DNA of 64,000 bases from Streptomyces sp. ISL-96. GTDB taxonomy: Bacteria > Actinomycetota > Actinomycetes > Streptomycetales > Streptomycetaceae. Numbering within the stretch: position 1 is the first letter of the stretch; every line of letters starts with the position of its first letter. Both the position numbers and the translations under genes were made by a program. The stretch is from contig NZ_JAGGPA010000036.1 in NCBI RefSeq assembly GCF_018614035.1, positions 40,538 to 104,537 of the forward strand, given 5' to 3'. Shown piece after piece: positions 1 to 7,751 of the stretch. The notes beneath the pieces are model-generated. The model was not told the origin of the DNA, ran no database searches, and was given only the letters and a program-made list of their open reading frames with translations.

Positions 1-1
1 G

Positions 2-382
2 CGGCTGCCCCAGCAGGCCCCCGCGCCCCAAAGCGAGATGGACGCGGAGACGGCGGAAGCCGACGACCACGACGCGCCCGCCCCGACAAAGGTCGAGCCG
101 GTCACCGACAAGGGGCTGCCCAAGCGCACCCCCAAGGTCGTGCAGTCCGGCCCCGCCGAGCCCAACGAGCGCTCCGGCAGCGTCGACGCGGACGCCCTGC
201 GGCGCCGGCTCGGCGGCTTCCACCAGGGCGCGATCAAGGGCCGCCGCGACGTAGAGGCAGAGATCTCGGCCAACTCCGGGCCAGAGACATCGACAGAAGC
301 AGAGACAAGAACAGAGACCGAAACCGATACCGATACCGATACAGATTCCAAGGGGGACACAGTTGAGGAGGCACGCAGTTGA
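2..382 (+). CDS. cvnA: Sensor histidine kinase CvnA, C-terminal tail (partial)
   Basis: The reading frame is open from the window edge and ends at the TGA that overlaps the next start, so this is the 3' end of a larger gene. Only a low-complexity tail is visible: acidic, Pro/Ala rich, with a motif RRRLGGFHQGAIKGRRD followed by a run of alternating Thr, Glu and Asp. That motif and tail resemble the C-termini of conservon histidine kinases (CvnA), whose sensor and ATPase domains would lie upstream. The identification rests mainly on the neighbours, cvnB, cvnC and cvnD, which follow in the standard order. The Thr/Asp run is encoded by a short tandem hexamer (cgatac-like) around 320-345. Kinase identity is inference from context. 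Confidence 0.75.
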   Translation, partial: RLPQQAPAPQSEMDAETAEADDHDAPAPTKVEPVTDKGLPKRTPKVVQSGPAEPNERSGSVDADALRRRLGGFHQGAIKGRRDVEAEISANSGPETSTEAETRTETETDTDTDTDSKGDTVEEARS

Positions 383-864
383 CTGCGTCCAGCACGTTCG
401 GGCTGAGTAGCGAAGCCCGTAATCTCCATTGGCTGTTGAGCAACCTCGTCGACGAGGTACCGGGTCTCCTGTCGGTCGCCGTCGTGTCGTCCGACGGGCT
501 GCTCCTCCTGTCCTCCGACCCGGAGCGGAACGCCGGACCGACCGCCCCCTCCGTCCGCCAGGACGGCCCGAAGGGTTCGAGCGCCGACCTGGCGACCATC
601 GTCTCGGGCCTCGCCAGCCTCACCCAGGGCGCGGCGAAGCTGATGGACGGCGGCGGCGTCAAGCAGACGATGATCGCGATGGAGTCGGGCAGCGTCTTCG
701 TCATGGCGATCAGCGACGGCTCGCTGCTCGGCGTGCACGGTTCGCCGGACTGCGACATGAGCGTCGTGGCGTACCACATGGCGCTCTTCGTCGGCCGCGC
801 CGGCCACGTCCTCACCCCCGAACTCCGCAGTGAGCTGCGCAAATCGTTGGAGAGCGCCCTGTGA
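379..864 (+). CDS. cvnB: Roadblock/LC7 domain protein CvnB
   Basis: A 161-residue protein starting at TTG 379, overlapping the upstream stop by 4 bp (TTGA), which implies translational coupling. The core, from about residue 10 to 130 (LHWLLSNLVDEVPGLLSVAVVSSDGLL, then GSLLGV), is the Roadblock/LC7 (MglB-like) fold. In conservons CvnB is a GAP-like partner of the small GTPase CvnD and helps assemble a membrane complex with CvnA and CvnC. The length is normal for the family. The insert around residues 45-65 (charged, Pro/Gly) is a probable loop. Function is from family knowledge; the fold call is from sequence pattern. Confidence 0.92.
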   Translation: MTASSTFGLSSEARNLHWLLSNLVDEVPGLLSVAVVSSDGLLLLSSDPERNAGPTAPSVRQDGPKGSSADLATIVSGLASLTQGAAKLMDGGGVKQTMIAMESGSVFVMAISDGSLLGVHGSPDCDMSVVAYHMALFVGRAGHVLTPELRSELRKSLESAL

Positions 865-1268
865 CGCCGTCCACCACAGCCAAACTTCCGGTACGGGGCG
901 ACGGCCGCAGGCCCGCCCGCGTACGCCCGTACTCGCTCACCGGCGGCCGCACCCGCTTCACGCACGTCCTGCTCGTCGAGACGTTCGTCGCGGCGATCGA
1001 AGCGTCCGAGGAGCGGCGCGAGCTGACCAACGGCGGCCTCCAGACGCGCGTCATGCCGGAGATGCGGGCGATCGTCGAGCTGTGCCGCCGCATGCGTACG
1101 GTCGCGGAGATCTCCGCACTGCTGAAGATGCCGCTGGGCGTCGTCCGCGTGCTGCTCAGCGACTTGGCCGACCAGGGAAAGATCCGTGTGTACGGGACCG
1201 GGCACGCGCCCGGCCAGCCGAACCGCGCGCTGCTCGAAAGGGTGCTGAGTGGACTCCGCCGTCTCTGA
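861..1268 (+). CDS. cvnC: DUF742 protein CvnC
   Basis: A 135-residue DUF742 protein beginning at GTG 861, overlapping the cvnB stop by 4 bp. It shows the family hallmarks: an N-terminal VRPYSLTGGRT segment (residues about 20-30) and a winged-helix-like C-terminal half (MRTVAEISALLKMPLGVVRVLLSDLADQG). CvnC is the third component of the conservon G-protein-like complex. The gene overlaps cvnD by 20 bp. Its precise biochemical role is not settled in the family. Confidence 0.92.
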   Translation: MTPSTTAKLPVRGDGRRPARVRPYSLTGGRTRFTHVLLVETFVAAIEASEERRELTNGGLQTRVMPEMRAIVELCRRMRTVAEISALLKMPLGVVRVLLSDLADQGKIRVYGTGHAPGQPNRALLERVLSGLRRL

Positions 1269-1944
1269 AACCGAGACCTTCCACGCCCGCGCCACCGGGC
1301 ACACACCGCCGGTTCCGTCCCAGTCGCAGGTGCCCCTGCCGACCCTCCCGCCCGAGGCGGACGAGGGCGCCCGGGAATGGCAGACCGACCGCACCCGGGC
1401 CCCGATAGCCACCAAGATCGTGGTTGCCGGCGGCTTCGGCGTAGGCAAGACGACCTTCGTCGGCTCGGTCTCCGAGATCACCCCGCTCAAGACCGAGGCG
1501 GTGATGACCACCGCGAGCGAGGAGACGGACGATCTCACCGCGACGCCGGAGAAGACCCACACCACCGTGGCGATGGACTTCGGCCGTGTCACGCTCGACG
1601 ACGACCTCGTGCTGTACGTCTTCGGGACGCCCGGCCAGCAGCGCTTCTGGTTCATGTGGGACGACCTGGTGCGCGGCGCGATCGGTGCGGTCGTCATGGC
1701 CGACACGCGCCGGCTGTCCGACTGCTTCCCGGCGCTCGACTACTTCGAGAGCTGCGGGCTGCCGTACATCGTTGCCGTGAACCACTTCGAGGGAACGGCG
1801 GCGTACGAGGCCGAGGACGTCAGGGAAGCCCTGACCGTGCCGCCGCACGTACCGGTCGTGATCATGGACGCACGCAAGCGGATCACGGTGGTCGAGTCGC
1901 TGCTCGCCCTCGTCGGCCATGCGCTCGCTGTCACGCCCGAATAG
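1249..1944 (+). CDS. cvnD: Small GTP-binding protein CvnD
   Basis: A 231-residue ATP/GTP-binding protein starting at GTG 1249 inside the end of cvnC. After a roughly 45-residue Pro-rich N-terminus, the G1/P-loop GGFGVGKTTF is followed by the family signature EITPLKTE, then a G3-like FGTPGQQRFWFMWDDL and an NHFEG segment in the G4 position (NxxE instead of the classical NKxD). This matches the conservon MglA-like GTPases. With CvnA-C it should form a membrane-linked signalling complex. The last gene of the operon, 40 bp downstream, is a flavoprotein, so the conservon probably regulates or works with it. Confidence 0.93.
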   Translation: MDSAVSETETFHARATGHTPPVPSQSQVPLPTLPPEADEGAREWQTDRTRAPIATKIVVAGGFGVGKTTFVGSVSEITPLKTEAVMTTASEETDDLTATPEKTHTTVAMDFGRVTLDDDLVLYVFGTPGQQRFWFMWDDLVRGAIGAVVMADTRRLSDCFPALDYFESCGLPYIVAVNHFEGTAAYEAEDVREALTVPPHVPVVIMDARKRITVVESLLALVGHALAVTPE

Positions 1945-1984
1945 CGCCGTACCCCCGAAATAGCTACTCAACGGAGAACCCGCC

Positions 1985-3220
1985 ATGCGGAAGATACTCA
2001 TAGTCGGAGCCGGCCAGTCCGGTCTCCAGCTCGCCCTCGGACTCCAGACCCGCGGGTACGAGGTCACCCTGATGTCCAACCGCACGGCGGACGAGATCCG
2101 GTCGGGCCGGGTCATGTCGACGCAGTGCATGTTCCACACCGCCCTCCAGCACGAGCGCGACCTCCAGATCAACTTCTGGGAGTCGCAGGCGCCGAAGATC
2201 GAGGGCCTCGGCGTCTCGGTCGCGGCGCCGGACTCCTCCCGCGCGATCGACTGGGTCGGAAAGCTGGACGGTTACGCCCAGTCCGTCGACCAGCGCGTGA
2301 AGATGGCCGGCTGGATGGAGACGTTCGCGCAGCGCGGCGGGCAGCTCGTCATCCACGGGGCGGCGGTCTCCGACCTCGACTACTTCTCCCGTACGTACGA
2401 CCTGGTCATGGTGTCGGCGGGCAAGGGCGAGCTCGTCTCGATGTTCGGCCGCGACGCGTCCCGTTCGCCGTACGACGCCCCGCAGCGTGCACTCGCTGTG
2501 GCGTACGTCCACGGGCTCGGCCCGCGCCCCGAGCACCCTGACTTCGAGGCGGTCCGCTGCAACCTGGTGCCGGGCGTCGGCGAGCTCTTCGTCATGCCGA
2601 CGCTCACCACTTCGGGCCGTGCGGACATCCTCTTCTGGGAGGGCATCCCGGGCGGCCCGTTGGACGTGTTCAAGGGAGTGAAGGACCCCTCCGAGCACCT
2701 GTCCCTCACCCTGGAACTGATGGAGAAGTTCCTGCCGTGGGAGTACGCGCGCGCGACGAAGGTCGAACTGACCGACGCGAACGGCACGCTGGCCGGCCGG
2801 TACGCACCGACGGTGCGCAACCCGATCGGCCGGCTGCCGGGCGGGGGCCTCGTCCTCGGTGTCGCGGACGTGGTCGTCGCCAACGACCCGGTCACGGGCC
2901 AGGGCTCCAACTCCGCGTCGAAGTGCGCGGCGTCGTACCTCTCCTCCATCACGTCCCACGGCGACAAGCCGTTCGACGAGGCGTGGATGCGCTCCACGTT
3001 CGACCGCTACTGGGACACCGCGCAGCACGTCACCAAGTGGACGAACGCGATGCTCGGCGTTCCGCCGGAGCACGTGCTGAACCTGATCGGTGCGGCAGGC
3101 GGCCTCCAGCCGGTGGCCGACCGCTTCGCGAACGGCTTCAACGACCCGTCGGACTTCGAAAACTTCTTCTACGACCCGGAGAAGACGTCGGCGTACCTGT
3201 CCTCGGTCACTGGAGCATGA
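1985..3220 (+). CDS. Styrene/indole monooxygenase-like FAD oxygenase
   Basis: A 411-residue flavoprotein with an N-terminal Rossmann dinucleotide motif KILIVGAGQSGLQLALGL (residues 3-20) and a second conserved segment GLVLGVADVVVANDPVTGQG (about 291-310) that fits the FAD pyrophosphate/active-site loop of the StyA group. StyA-type enzymes use FADH2 from a separate reductase to epoxidise styrene or hydroxylate indole; no reductase gene is visible here. The start at 1985 follows an ACGGAG ribosome site (AACGGAGAAC). It is 40 bp behind cvnD and ahead of a strong terminator, so it is the last gene of the conservon operon. The physiological substrate is unknown; the annotation by homology is likely, the reaction is not proven. 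Confidence 0.85.
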   Translation: MRKILIVGAGQSGLQLALGLQTRGYEVTLMSNRTADEIRSGRVMSTQCMFHTALQHERDLQINFWESQAPKIEGLGVSVAAPDSSRAIDWVGKLDGYAQSVDQRVKMAGWMETFAQRGGQLVIHGAAVSDLDYFSRTYDLVMVSAGKGELVSMFGRDASRSPYDAPQRALAVAYVHGLGPRPEHPDFEAVRCNLVPGVGELFVMPTLTTSGRADILFWEGIPGGPLDVFKGVKDPSEHLSLTLELMEKFLPWEYARATKVELTDANGTLAGRYAPTVRNPIGRLPGGGLVLGVADVVVANDPVTGQGSNSASKCAASYLSSITSHGDKPFDEAWMRSTFDRYWDTAQHVTKWTNAMLGVPPEHVLNLIGAAGGLQPVADRFANGFNDPSDFENFFYDPEKTSAYLSSVTGA

Positions 3221-3642
3221 CGGGCCTCTGAACAGCGGTCCAGCCGTTGTCGTTGGCGGTCGTAGCCGGTCCCTTTCGGACGCCCCGGAGACGGCCCGGC
3301 CGTGAGTGACTGGTGCCTGCCAACGTTGATGCCGAGCCGGATATGGAAGACCCCCAGCCCTGATCGGCTGGGGGTCTTCCTGCAGCAGGCATGGACGGTT
3401 TCGAACGGCTGGCATTTGCGTTGTGAGCCTGGCGACGACCGCCGACTTGTCCTGGCTCGCCAATAGACGCACAGCGCTCCACGCTGATGTCCAGCCCGGG
3501 TTCTGGAGCAGGTGCTTAGAAGGGACTTGAGCGCCGTCACCTCATCGATCCTCTGACTGCGGATTTGATTTGCCAGAGGGTGCGCTGGCCGTCGGATTCC
3601 GTGAAGCGCTGAGCCTGCCGGATCGACTGCGCGCACGCCCTC
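3221..3642. other. Non-coding stretch between conservon operon and PadR operon
   Basis: Apart from the 3345-3380 hairpin I see no gene here. Reading frames on both strands are short, have the wrong codon composition for Streptomyces, and no recognisable motif. Base composition is visibly less GC-rich after about 3390, which fits a boundary of an accessory insertion or decayed sequence. Confidence 0.6.
3345..3380. terminator. Perfect 15-bp hairpin after the conservon operon
   Basis: Arms 3345-3359 and 3366-3380 are perfectly complementary with a 6-nt loop (CTGATC). The stem is GGAAGACCCCCAGCC. It lies 125 bp after the monooxygenase stop and can terminate from either side. Confidence 0.85.
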
Positions 3643-3680
3643 CTACCTAGGTAGACAGATACTCATCTACCTAGGTAGAT
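3643..3680. promoter_or_regulatory. Doubled palindromic operator upstream of padR-like gene
   Basis: The perfect 12-bp palindrome CTACCTAGGTAG occurs at 3643-3654 and again at 3667-3678, centres 24 bp apart. The second copy extends to a 16-bp palindrome ATCTACCTAGGTAGAT (3665-3680) and ends 7 bp before the regulator start at 3688. Position, symmetry and near-integral helical spacing make it a likely autoregulatory site for the PadR-type protein. The binding partner is inferred. Confidence 0.75.
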
Positions 3681-3687
3681 TGCAGCT

Positions 3688-4062
3688 ATGTCGGCAGTGA
3701 AGATGACACCGCACACGCAGACAGTGCTGCGTGCGCTCCTCGGGAAGGGCGTCGACGGCGTGCGCCGCTCGTTGGTGCTGGACGAAGGGCTCTACGGGTT
3801 GGAGCTGTCCAAGATGTCAGGGCTGCCGAACGGCACCCTCTTCCCGATCTTGGAACGGTTGCGTCAGGCAGGATGGGTCGAGAGGTACTGGGAGCAGGAC
3901 GACATCGCCGAGGCTGAGGGGCGCCCCCGGCGGCGCTTCTATCGCATCACCCCGAAGGGTGCTGACGTTGCTCCTCTCGCCTTGGCGCAAGCAGCTGCTG
4001 CAGCACCTGCTGGCTCAGCGTCGAAAATCGGGCGCCCCGGCATGGCAGGAGGGGCCCGATGA
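3688..4062 (+). CDS. PadR-family transcriptional regulator
   Basis: A 124-residue winged-helix protein. Residues about 28-85 (LYGLELSKMSGLPNGTLFPILERLRQAGWVERYWE, then RPRRRFYRITPKGA) show the PadR recognition helix and wing. The C-terminus is Ala-rich rather than a long dimerisation helix, so this is the short PadR type. It begins just after a doubled palindrome that probably serves as its operator, and its stop overlaps the next start (ATGA), so it heads a three-gene operon with a repeat protein and a small membrane protein. The inducing signal is unknown. Confidence 0.9.
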   Translation: MSAVKMTPHTQTVLRALLGKGVDGVRRSLVLDEGLYGLELSKMSGLPNGTLFPILERLRQAGWVERYWEQDDIAEAEGRPRRRFYRITPKGADVAPLALAQAAAAAPAGSASKIGRPGMAGGAR

Positions 4063-4766
4063 GTGTGCAGGGGGCTTCTGGAGATGAGTCTTCACCCTTA
4101 AAGGAAAACGTCGGCGATTACTCCATGTTCGAGGCGAAGCGGCAGGCACCGACTCCGATGGTGGGGTTCCTCATCGACGAGGGCGACGATCTGTCGACGG
4201 GGGTGACACAGCAGCGCCGGGCTCCGTTGCCGATCAGGGCGAAGCAGCAGCGCCGGGCTCCAGTGCCGAGCAGGATGAGGCAGCAGGATCCCCCTCCGTG
4301 GCCGACCATGGGGCAGCAGGGTCCGGCTTCGATGACGGGGTTCCTCATCGACGAGGGCGACGATCTGTCAACGAGGGCGACACAGCAGGGTCCGGCTCCG
4401 ATAAGGGGGTTCCTCATCGATGAGGACGACGACTCACCGTTCGTAGGGGGTGTTGATCAGGAGGTCTTCAAAGGGCTGGACACACCGTCAGATGCGGACG
4501 ACCCTCAGGCCCCCGAGGCATTGCCCGGCATGCTGTCGTCTAACGGCTTGTCGCAGGGGCGCTCCGACTCCGGCAAGAATGTACTTCGCCTTGTCGCATT
4601 GCTTCTCCCGGGAGACGAGCGGTCCGAGTGGCTGGAGGAACAGCGTGGATACCTGGTGGATATGTCCAGTCGCCGGGCTCGGTGGGCATGGATTGCAGCG
4701 CAGCTCATCGCGATGCCTCGATATGCGTACGCGGTGCGTACGGGCAGTGAGACGGAGCCAGCATGA
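4059..4766 (+). CDS. Repeat-containing protein with GFLIDEGDDLST motifs
   Basis: A 235-residue protein that I do not recognise as a whole. Residues about 30-128 consist of imperfect units of the form x-A-P-x-P-..-Q-Q; three units carry an added GFLIDEGDDLST-like segment (near residues 36, 94 and 117). The region is probably disordered and strongly alternates basic and acidic patches. Residues about 173-228 (VLRLVALLLPGDERSEWLEEQRGYLVDM, then MPRYAYAVR) form a helical module resembling one I associate with genes behind PadR-type regulators in Streptomyces; that association is recollection. Leu14 is a TTA codon (4098-4100), so translation should depend on bldA tRNA. It is coupled by 4-bp overlaps to padR upstream and the membrane protein downstream. 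Confidence 0.7.
   Translation: MSVQGASGDESSPLKENVGDYSMFEAKRQAPTPMVGFLIDEGDDLSTGVTQQRRAPLPIRAKQQRRAPVPSRMRQQDPPPWPTMGQQGPASMTGFLIDEGDDLSTRATQQGPAPIRGFLIDEDDDSPFVGGVDQEVFKGLDTPSDADDPQAPEALPGMLSSNGLSQGRSDSGKNVLRLVALLLPGDERSEWLEEQRGYLVDMSSRRARWAWIAAQLIAMPRYAYAVRTGSETEPA
4163..4432 (+). repeat. Intragenic direct repeats in the GFLIDE gene
   Basis: A 33-bp segment at 4163-4195 is repeated exactly at 4337-4369 and again, diverged, from 4406 to about 4432. A second unit, CAGCAGCGCCGGGCTCC, occurs at 4209-4225 and 4245-4261. Exact DNA identity beyond what the protein requires suggests recent tandem duplication. Confidence 0.8.
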
Positions 4767-4990
4767 CGACCCAGCCACCTCCACCTCCGTCCGTCCCGAA
4801 CGCGCCAGGCTCGGAACCTGAAGCGCTGTTGACCCAACGGGCAGTCTTGGTGTTACTCACAGCTGCATTCATCGGCACGACTGTCGGCGTCCTGACTTTC
4901 TTCAGTGCGGTCAACGCCGCCGGCGCTCTGCTCGCCGGACTGACCGGCTTTGGCGTCAGCACCCTCGGACTGCACAAGCTGATGGGCTGA
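4763..4990 (+). CDS. Small membrane protein with Pro-rich N-terminus
   Basis: A 75-residue protein starting at ATG 4763, overlapping the previous stop by 4 bp. Residues 1-20 are Pro-rich (TTQPPPPPSVPNAPG); residues about 27-72 are hydrophobic and fit one long or two short membrane helices (LVLLTAAFIGTTVGVLTFF and AAGALLAGLTGFGVSTLGL). Leu31 is encoded by TTA (4853-4855), the second TTA codon in this operon. No family is recognised. Probably the membrane partner of the preceding repeat protein, by coupling only. Confidence 0.65.
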   Translation: MTTQPPPPPSVPNAPGSEPEALLTQRAVLVLLTAAFIGTTVGVLTFFSAVNAAGALLAGLTGFGVSTLGLHKLMG

Positions 4991-5012
4991 GTAGCGGCCT
5001 GAGGTGTTTCAG

Positions 5013-5065
5013 CCCGCGTGGACCGGCCCAGCGGCCTTTCAAGGGCGGTGGCCGGTCCACGCGGG
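5013..5065. terminator. 16-bp stem hairpin after the PadR operon
   Basis: Arms 5013-5028 (CCCGCGTGGACCGGCC) and 5050-5065 are perfectly complementary with a 21-nt loop. It sits 22 bp after the membrane-protein stop and should end the PadR operon. The rest of 4991-5274 holds no gene I can support. Confidence 0.75.
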
Positions 5066-5260
5066 GCTGCGGCCCGCTCCGTTGCACTTCTGGGCCCCGT
5101 GCAGCGGCCTGAACAAACCGGGCCCGGCGCGGGCCCTGATGAAGTAGAGAAATTCTTACCGCGCAGGTCTGATGACTCCTGGTTGCCCCCAAATCTATAC
5201 GTCCGCCTGTGTACGGCACTGCTTATGCCTGTTGACAAGTTCCGCCACCGGTGCGGGCCG

Positions 5261-5266
5261 TAGGAT
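5261..5266 (+). promoter_or_regulatory. Possible -10 (TAGGAT) giving a leaderless HAD mRNA
   Basis: TAGGAT lies 8 bp upstream of ATG 5275, the spacing expected when transcription starts at or next to the initiation codon. A TTGACA at 5232-5237 is 23 bp away, too far for an ordinary -35 box, so the promoter call is weak. Confidence 0.4.
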
Positions 5267-5274
5267 CGACGCCG

Positions 5275-5916
5275 ATGATTGAAACGATCGTGTTCGACGT
5301 CGGCGAGACCCTCACCCGAGATGACCGCTACTGGGGCTCCTGGGCAGACTGGCTTGGCATCCCCAGGCACACGCTGTCCGCCCTCGTGGGTGCCGTTACA
5401 GCCCAGAGCCGTGACAACTCCGACGCCCTCCGCCTCATCAAGCCCGGCATAGACGTGCGCGAGGCGTACCAGGCCCGCGAAGCAGCAGGCCGCGGTGAGC
5501 ATCTCGACGAAACGGACCTCTACCCGGACGTGCGTCCCGCCCTAGCAGGGCTCCGCAAGCTCGGTGTCCGCGTCATCGTCGCCGGGAATCAGACGCCCAA
5601 GGCCGGCCAGCTGCTGCGCGCTCTCGACCTGCCCGCAGACCTGGTCGTCACGTCGGGAGAGTGGGGTGTCTCCAAGCCGGACCCGGCTTTCTTCGCCCGC
5701 GTCCTCGAAGCCTCCGGTGCCGCGCCACACGAGACTGTGTACGTCGGCGACCACCCCGTGAACGACTTGTGGCCGGCGAAGGCCGCAGGCCTGCGGGTCG
5801 CGCACATTCGCCGCGGACCGTGGGGTTACCTGTGGGCCGACGACCCCGAAGTCGTGGCCGCGGCGGACTGGCGCATCGACACCCTCACCCAACTTGCCTC
5901 GATCCTCTCCGACTGA
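5275..5916 (+). CDS. HAD-superfamily hydrolase
   Basis: A 213-residue haloacid-dehalogenase-type protein. Motif I is FDVGETLT at residues 7-14: the nucleophile Asp is present but the usual second Asp (D+2) is Gly, as in some HAD branches. The motif II region reads VIVAGNQT, motif III SKPDPAFF supplies the Lys, and motif IV is YVGDHPVNDLWPAKAAG. The cap between residues 20 and 90 is helical. I chose ATG 5275; a GTG at 5251 would add eight residues lacking family similarity. It lies between the PadR operon and an XRE regulator and may belong to the XRE unit. Substrate unknown; loss of the acid/base Asp may limit it to slow phosphoryl transfer. Confidence 0.85.
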   Translation: MIETIVFDVGETLTRDDRYWGSWADWLGIPRHTLSALVGAVTAQSRDNSDALRLIKPGIDVREAYQAREAAGRGEHLDETDLYPDVRPALAGLRKLGVRVIVAGNQTPKAGQLLRALDLPADLVVTSGEWGVSKPDPAFFARVLEASGAAPHETVYVGDHPVNDLWPAKAAGLRVAHIRRGPWGYLWADDPEVVAAADWRIDTLTQLASILSD

Positions 5917-6021
5917 GCGTCAAGAAGGCGGTGTACTGCGGGTATTTGAGCTGCACCGGTTTGCGTGCCTGCGTGTCACCGTGCGAGTACGGTTTGGAGT
6001 GACGCCCCGAACGGAGCCTGT

Positions 6022-7203
6022 ATGCCTGGCGACTCCATGCGCGAGGTAGGGCACCGCATCGCCACTGCCCGCCGCGCCCACCGCATGACTCAGGACGACC
6101 TCGCCCGCGCCGCGTTCGTATCCCTCAGCATGCTTCGCAAGATCGAGCAAGGCAGCAGGCTTCCCAGCGACGACACCCTCGATGCCATCGCCGCCGCCCT
6201 CGCCATGGACCCCAGCAGGCTCCTCGCCGGGCACAGCCGCACCGACAGCCGAGTCCACGACGCACTGCCCGCGCTCTCGGCAGCTATCGCCACCTACGAC
6301 CTCCCGGACGACGGCCCCACGCGCCCACTCGTCGAACTCCACACCGCGGTCGCCAACGCCGTCGCCTGGCGCCTCGCCGCACAGTACGTACAGATCGCCC
6401 ACAACATCCCTGGCCTCCTCGCCGAACTCTCCCGCGCGTACCACGACGCTCCGATCGGCCACCGCCCCGAACTTGCCGCACTCCTCGTCACGGCGTACCG
6501 GTCCGCAGACGCCGTCGCCTACAAGTTCGGGTCCTACGACCTGTCCGCCCGACTCGTCGAACTCATGCGGTGGGCAGCACCACAGACCGAGAACGCGCTG
6601 CTCGAAGCGAGCACCGCCTACGTGCGTTCCGAGACATTCTTTGCCGCCCGCGCTCACGGGCCGGGCTTGTGTGCTCTCGAGCAGGCAGTGGACGCTGCAC
6701 CACGCCCCGACACCCCGCAGACCGCTGCGGCGCGCGGGACACTGCATATGCGGGCCGCCGTCATCGCAGGCCGCGCCGGGAACGCCGGCGCCGCCGACGT
6801 TCACCTCGGCGAGGCCCGGCGATTGGGCGACCTCGTGCCGGAAGGCATCTACGTGGGTACGGCGTTCGGGCCGTCCTCCGTGCGGATCCACGAGGTATCG
6901 GTCGCGGTGAGCCTCGGCAGCGACCATTTACAGCGGGCGCTCGCCATTGCTCGCGAGTGGGCTCCGCCCCCCAGTCTGCCTTCCGAACGGCGCTCCGGTT
7001 TCTACATCGAACTCGCCCGCGCCCAGCTGTGGGCCGGTGCGGCCGACGATTCCTTCGAGTCACTGAAAGTGGCGCGCCGCATCGCACCGCAGCACACACG
7101 AGAACACCCGTGGGCCCGGGAAGACGCCGCCACCCTGCGCCGCCTCAAGCGGGCGGACGGCGAGAGCCTGACGAGCTTTGCCGAATGGATCGGCGCGATC
7201 TGA
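6022..7203 (+). CDS. XRE-family regulator with TPR-like C-terminal domain
   Basis: A 393-residue protein. Residues about 6-62 (REVGHRIATARRAHRMTQDDLARAAFVSLSMLRKIEQG) are a Cro/C1-type helix-turn-helix; the rest is an all-helical, Ala-rich array resembling the TPR-like sensor domain of Streptomyces XRE regulators that occur next to small accessory genes. ATG 6022 preceded by CGGAG is the likely start; an upstream GTG at 5965 would add 19 poorly supported residues. Leu303 is a TTA codon (6928-6930), so full-length protein should require bldA tRNA. It precedes three small coupled genes it may control. Confidence 0.85.
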   Translation: MPGDSMREVGHRIATARRAHRMTQDDLARAAFVSLSMLRKIEQGSRLPSDDTLDAIAAALAMDPSRLLAGHSRTDSRVHDALPALSAAIATYDLPDDGPTRPLVELHTAVANAVAWRLAAQYVQIAHNIPGLLAELSRAYHDAPIGHRPELAALLVTAYRSADAVAYKFGSYDLSARLVELMRWAAPQTENALLEASTAYVRSETFFAARAHGPGLCALEQAVDAAPRPDTPQTAAARGTLHMRAAVIAGRAGNAGAADVHLGEARRLGDLVPEGIYVGTAFGPSSVRIHEVSVAVSLGSDHLQRALAIAREWAPPPSLPSERRSGFYIELARAQLWAGAADDSFESLKVARRIAPQHTREHPWAREDAATLRRLKRADGESLTSFAEWIGAI

Positions 7204-7298
7204 ACACAGTCTGCGGGTGACACAAGGTGTGTCACTTAAGGCCCTTGCCCCGAATCATCATCTGTCTGTCCGCACCAAAATGGCAGATAGGGCAGCCC

Positions 7299-7751
7299 AT
7301 GAATGAGGCAGCGCCACCAATGCGGCGAAATCCGGTCATGAATCCCGCCGCAGTCCGAGAGCTACTGCCGTGGCTGCCGCCCACCCACACCATCTGGAGC
7401 ATTCCGGCGGGTGTGCATTGGGACGCGGTGAGGGCGCCGCGCAGCGTCGGCGCCATCGCCATCCGTGAGCTTGGCGACGCATGCGGACCTGTGATCTGTG
7501 ATCCGTGGACGCGCTTCGTCTACGTACTCACCAACACGGGGAGCACCACCAACTGGGACGTGCGCGAGACCATGGCGTACTGGCCGACGACTTACGTCGA
7601 GGTCCCGCCGCTCGGCGCCGAGGAACACCAACTCCACTGGGCGGTCGAACCCACAGGCCCCGGTCACCTCACCGACGTAGAACTGCTGCGCACCGCGCTG
7701 GGTACCGCCGTGGACAGCGCCTTCGGCCCCAGGACGGAGCACGTCGGATGA
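7299..7751 (+). CDS. Conserved-looking hypothetical protein
   Basis: A 150-residue protein, unrecognised. It contains WSIPAGVHWDAVRAPRSVGA, GPVICDPWTRFVYVLTNTGS and WAVEPTGPGHLTDVELLRTAL, a compact Trp-rich alpha/beta pattern that loosely recalls accessory domains seen beside Streptomyces XRE regulators; this resemblance is weak. ATG 7299 was chosen, with in-frame starts at 7227 and 7338 as alternatives. The stop overlaps the next start (ATGA), so it is coupled to the two small genes downstream. No catalytic motif is evident. Confidence 0.6.
   Translation: MNEAAPPMRRNPVMNPAAVRELLPWLPPTHTIWSIPAGVHWDAVRAPRSVGAIAIRELGDACGPVICDPWTRFVYVLTNTGSTTNWDVRETMAYWPTTYVEVPPLGAEEHQLHWAVEPTGPGHLTDVELLRTALGTAVDSAFGPRTEHVG

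Noticed and set aside
234..1706. 490-residue minus-strand frame opposite the conservon
   Set aside because: It lies antisense to four motif-bearing genes and has Arg/Ser-rich nonsense composition typical of GC-rich shadows.
3390..3640. Possible transposase remnant in lower-GC DNA
   Set aside because: Six-frame reading gives no transposase motif or terminal inverted repeats.
5232..5266. TTGACA and TAGGAT as a complete -35/-10 pair
   Set aside because: The 23-bp spacer is too long for a normal promoter; only the -10 was kept, at low confidence.
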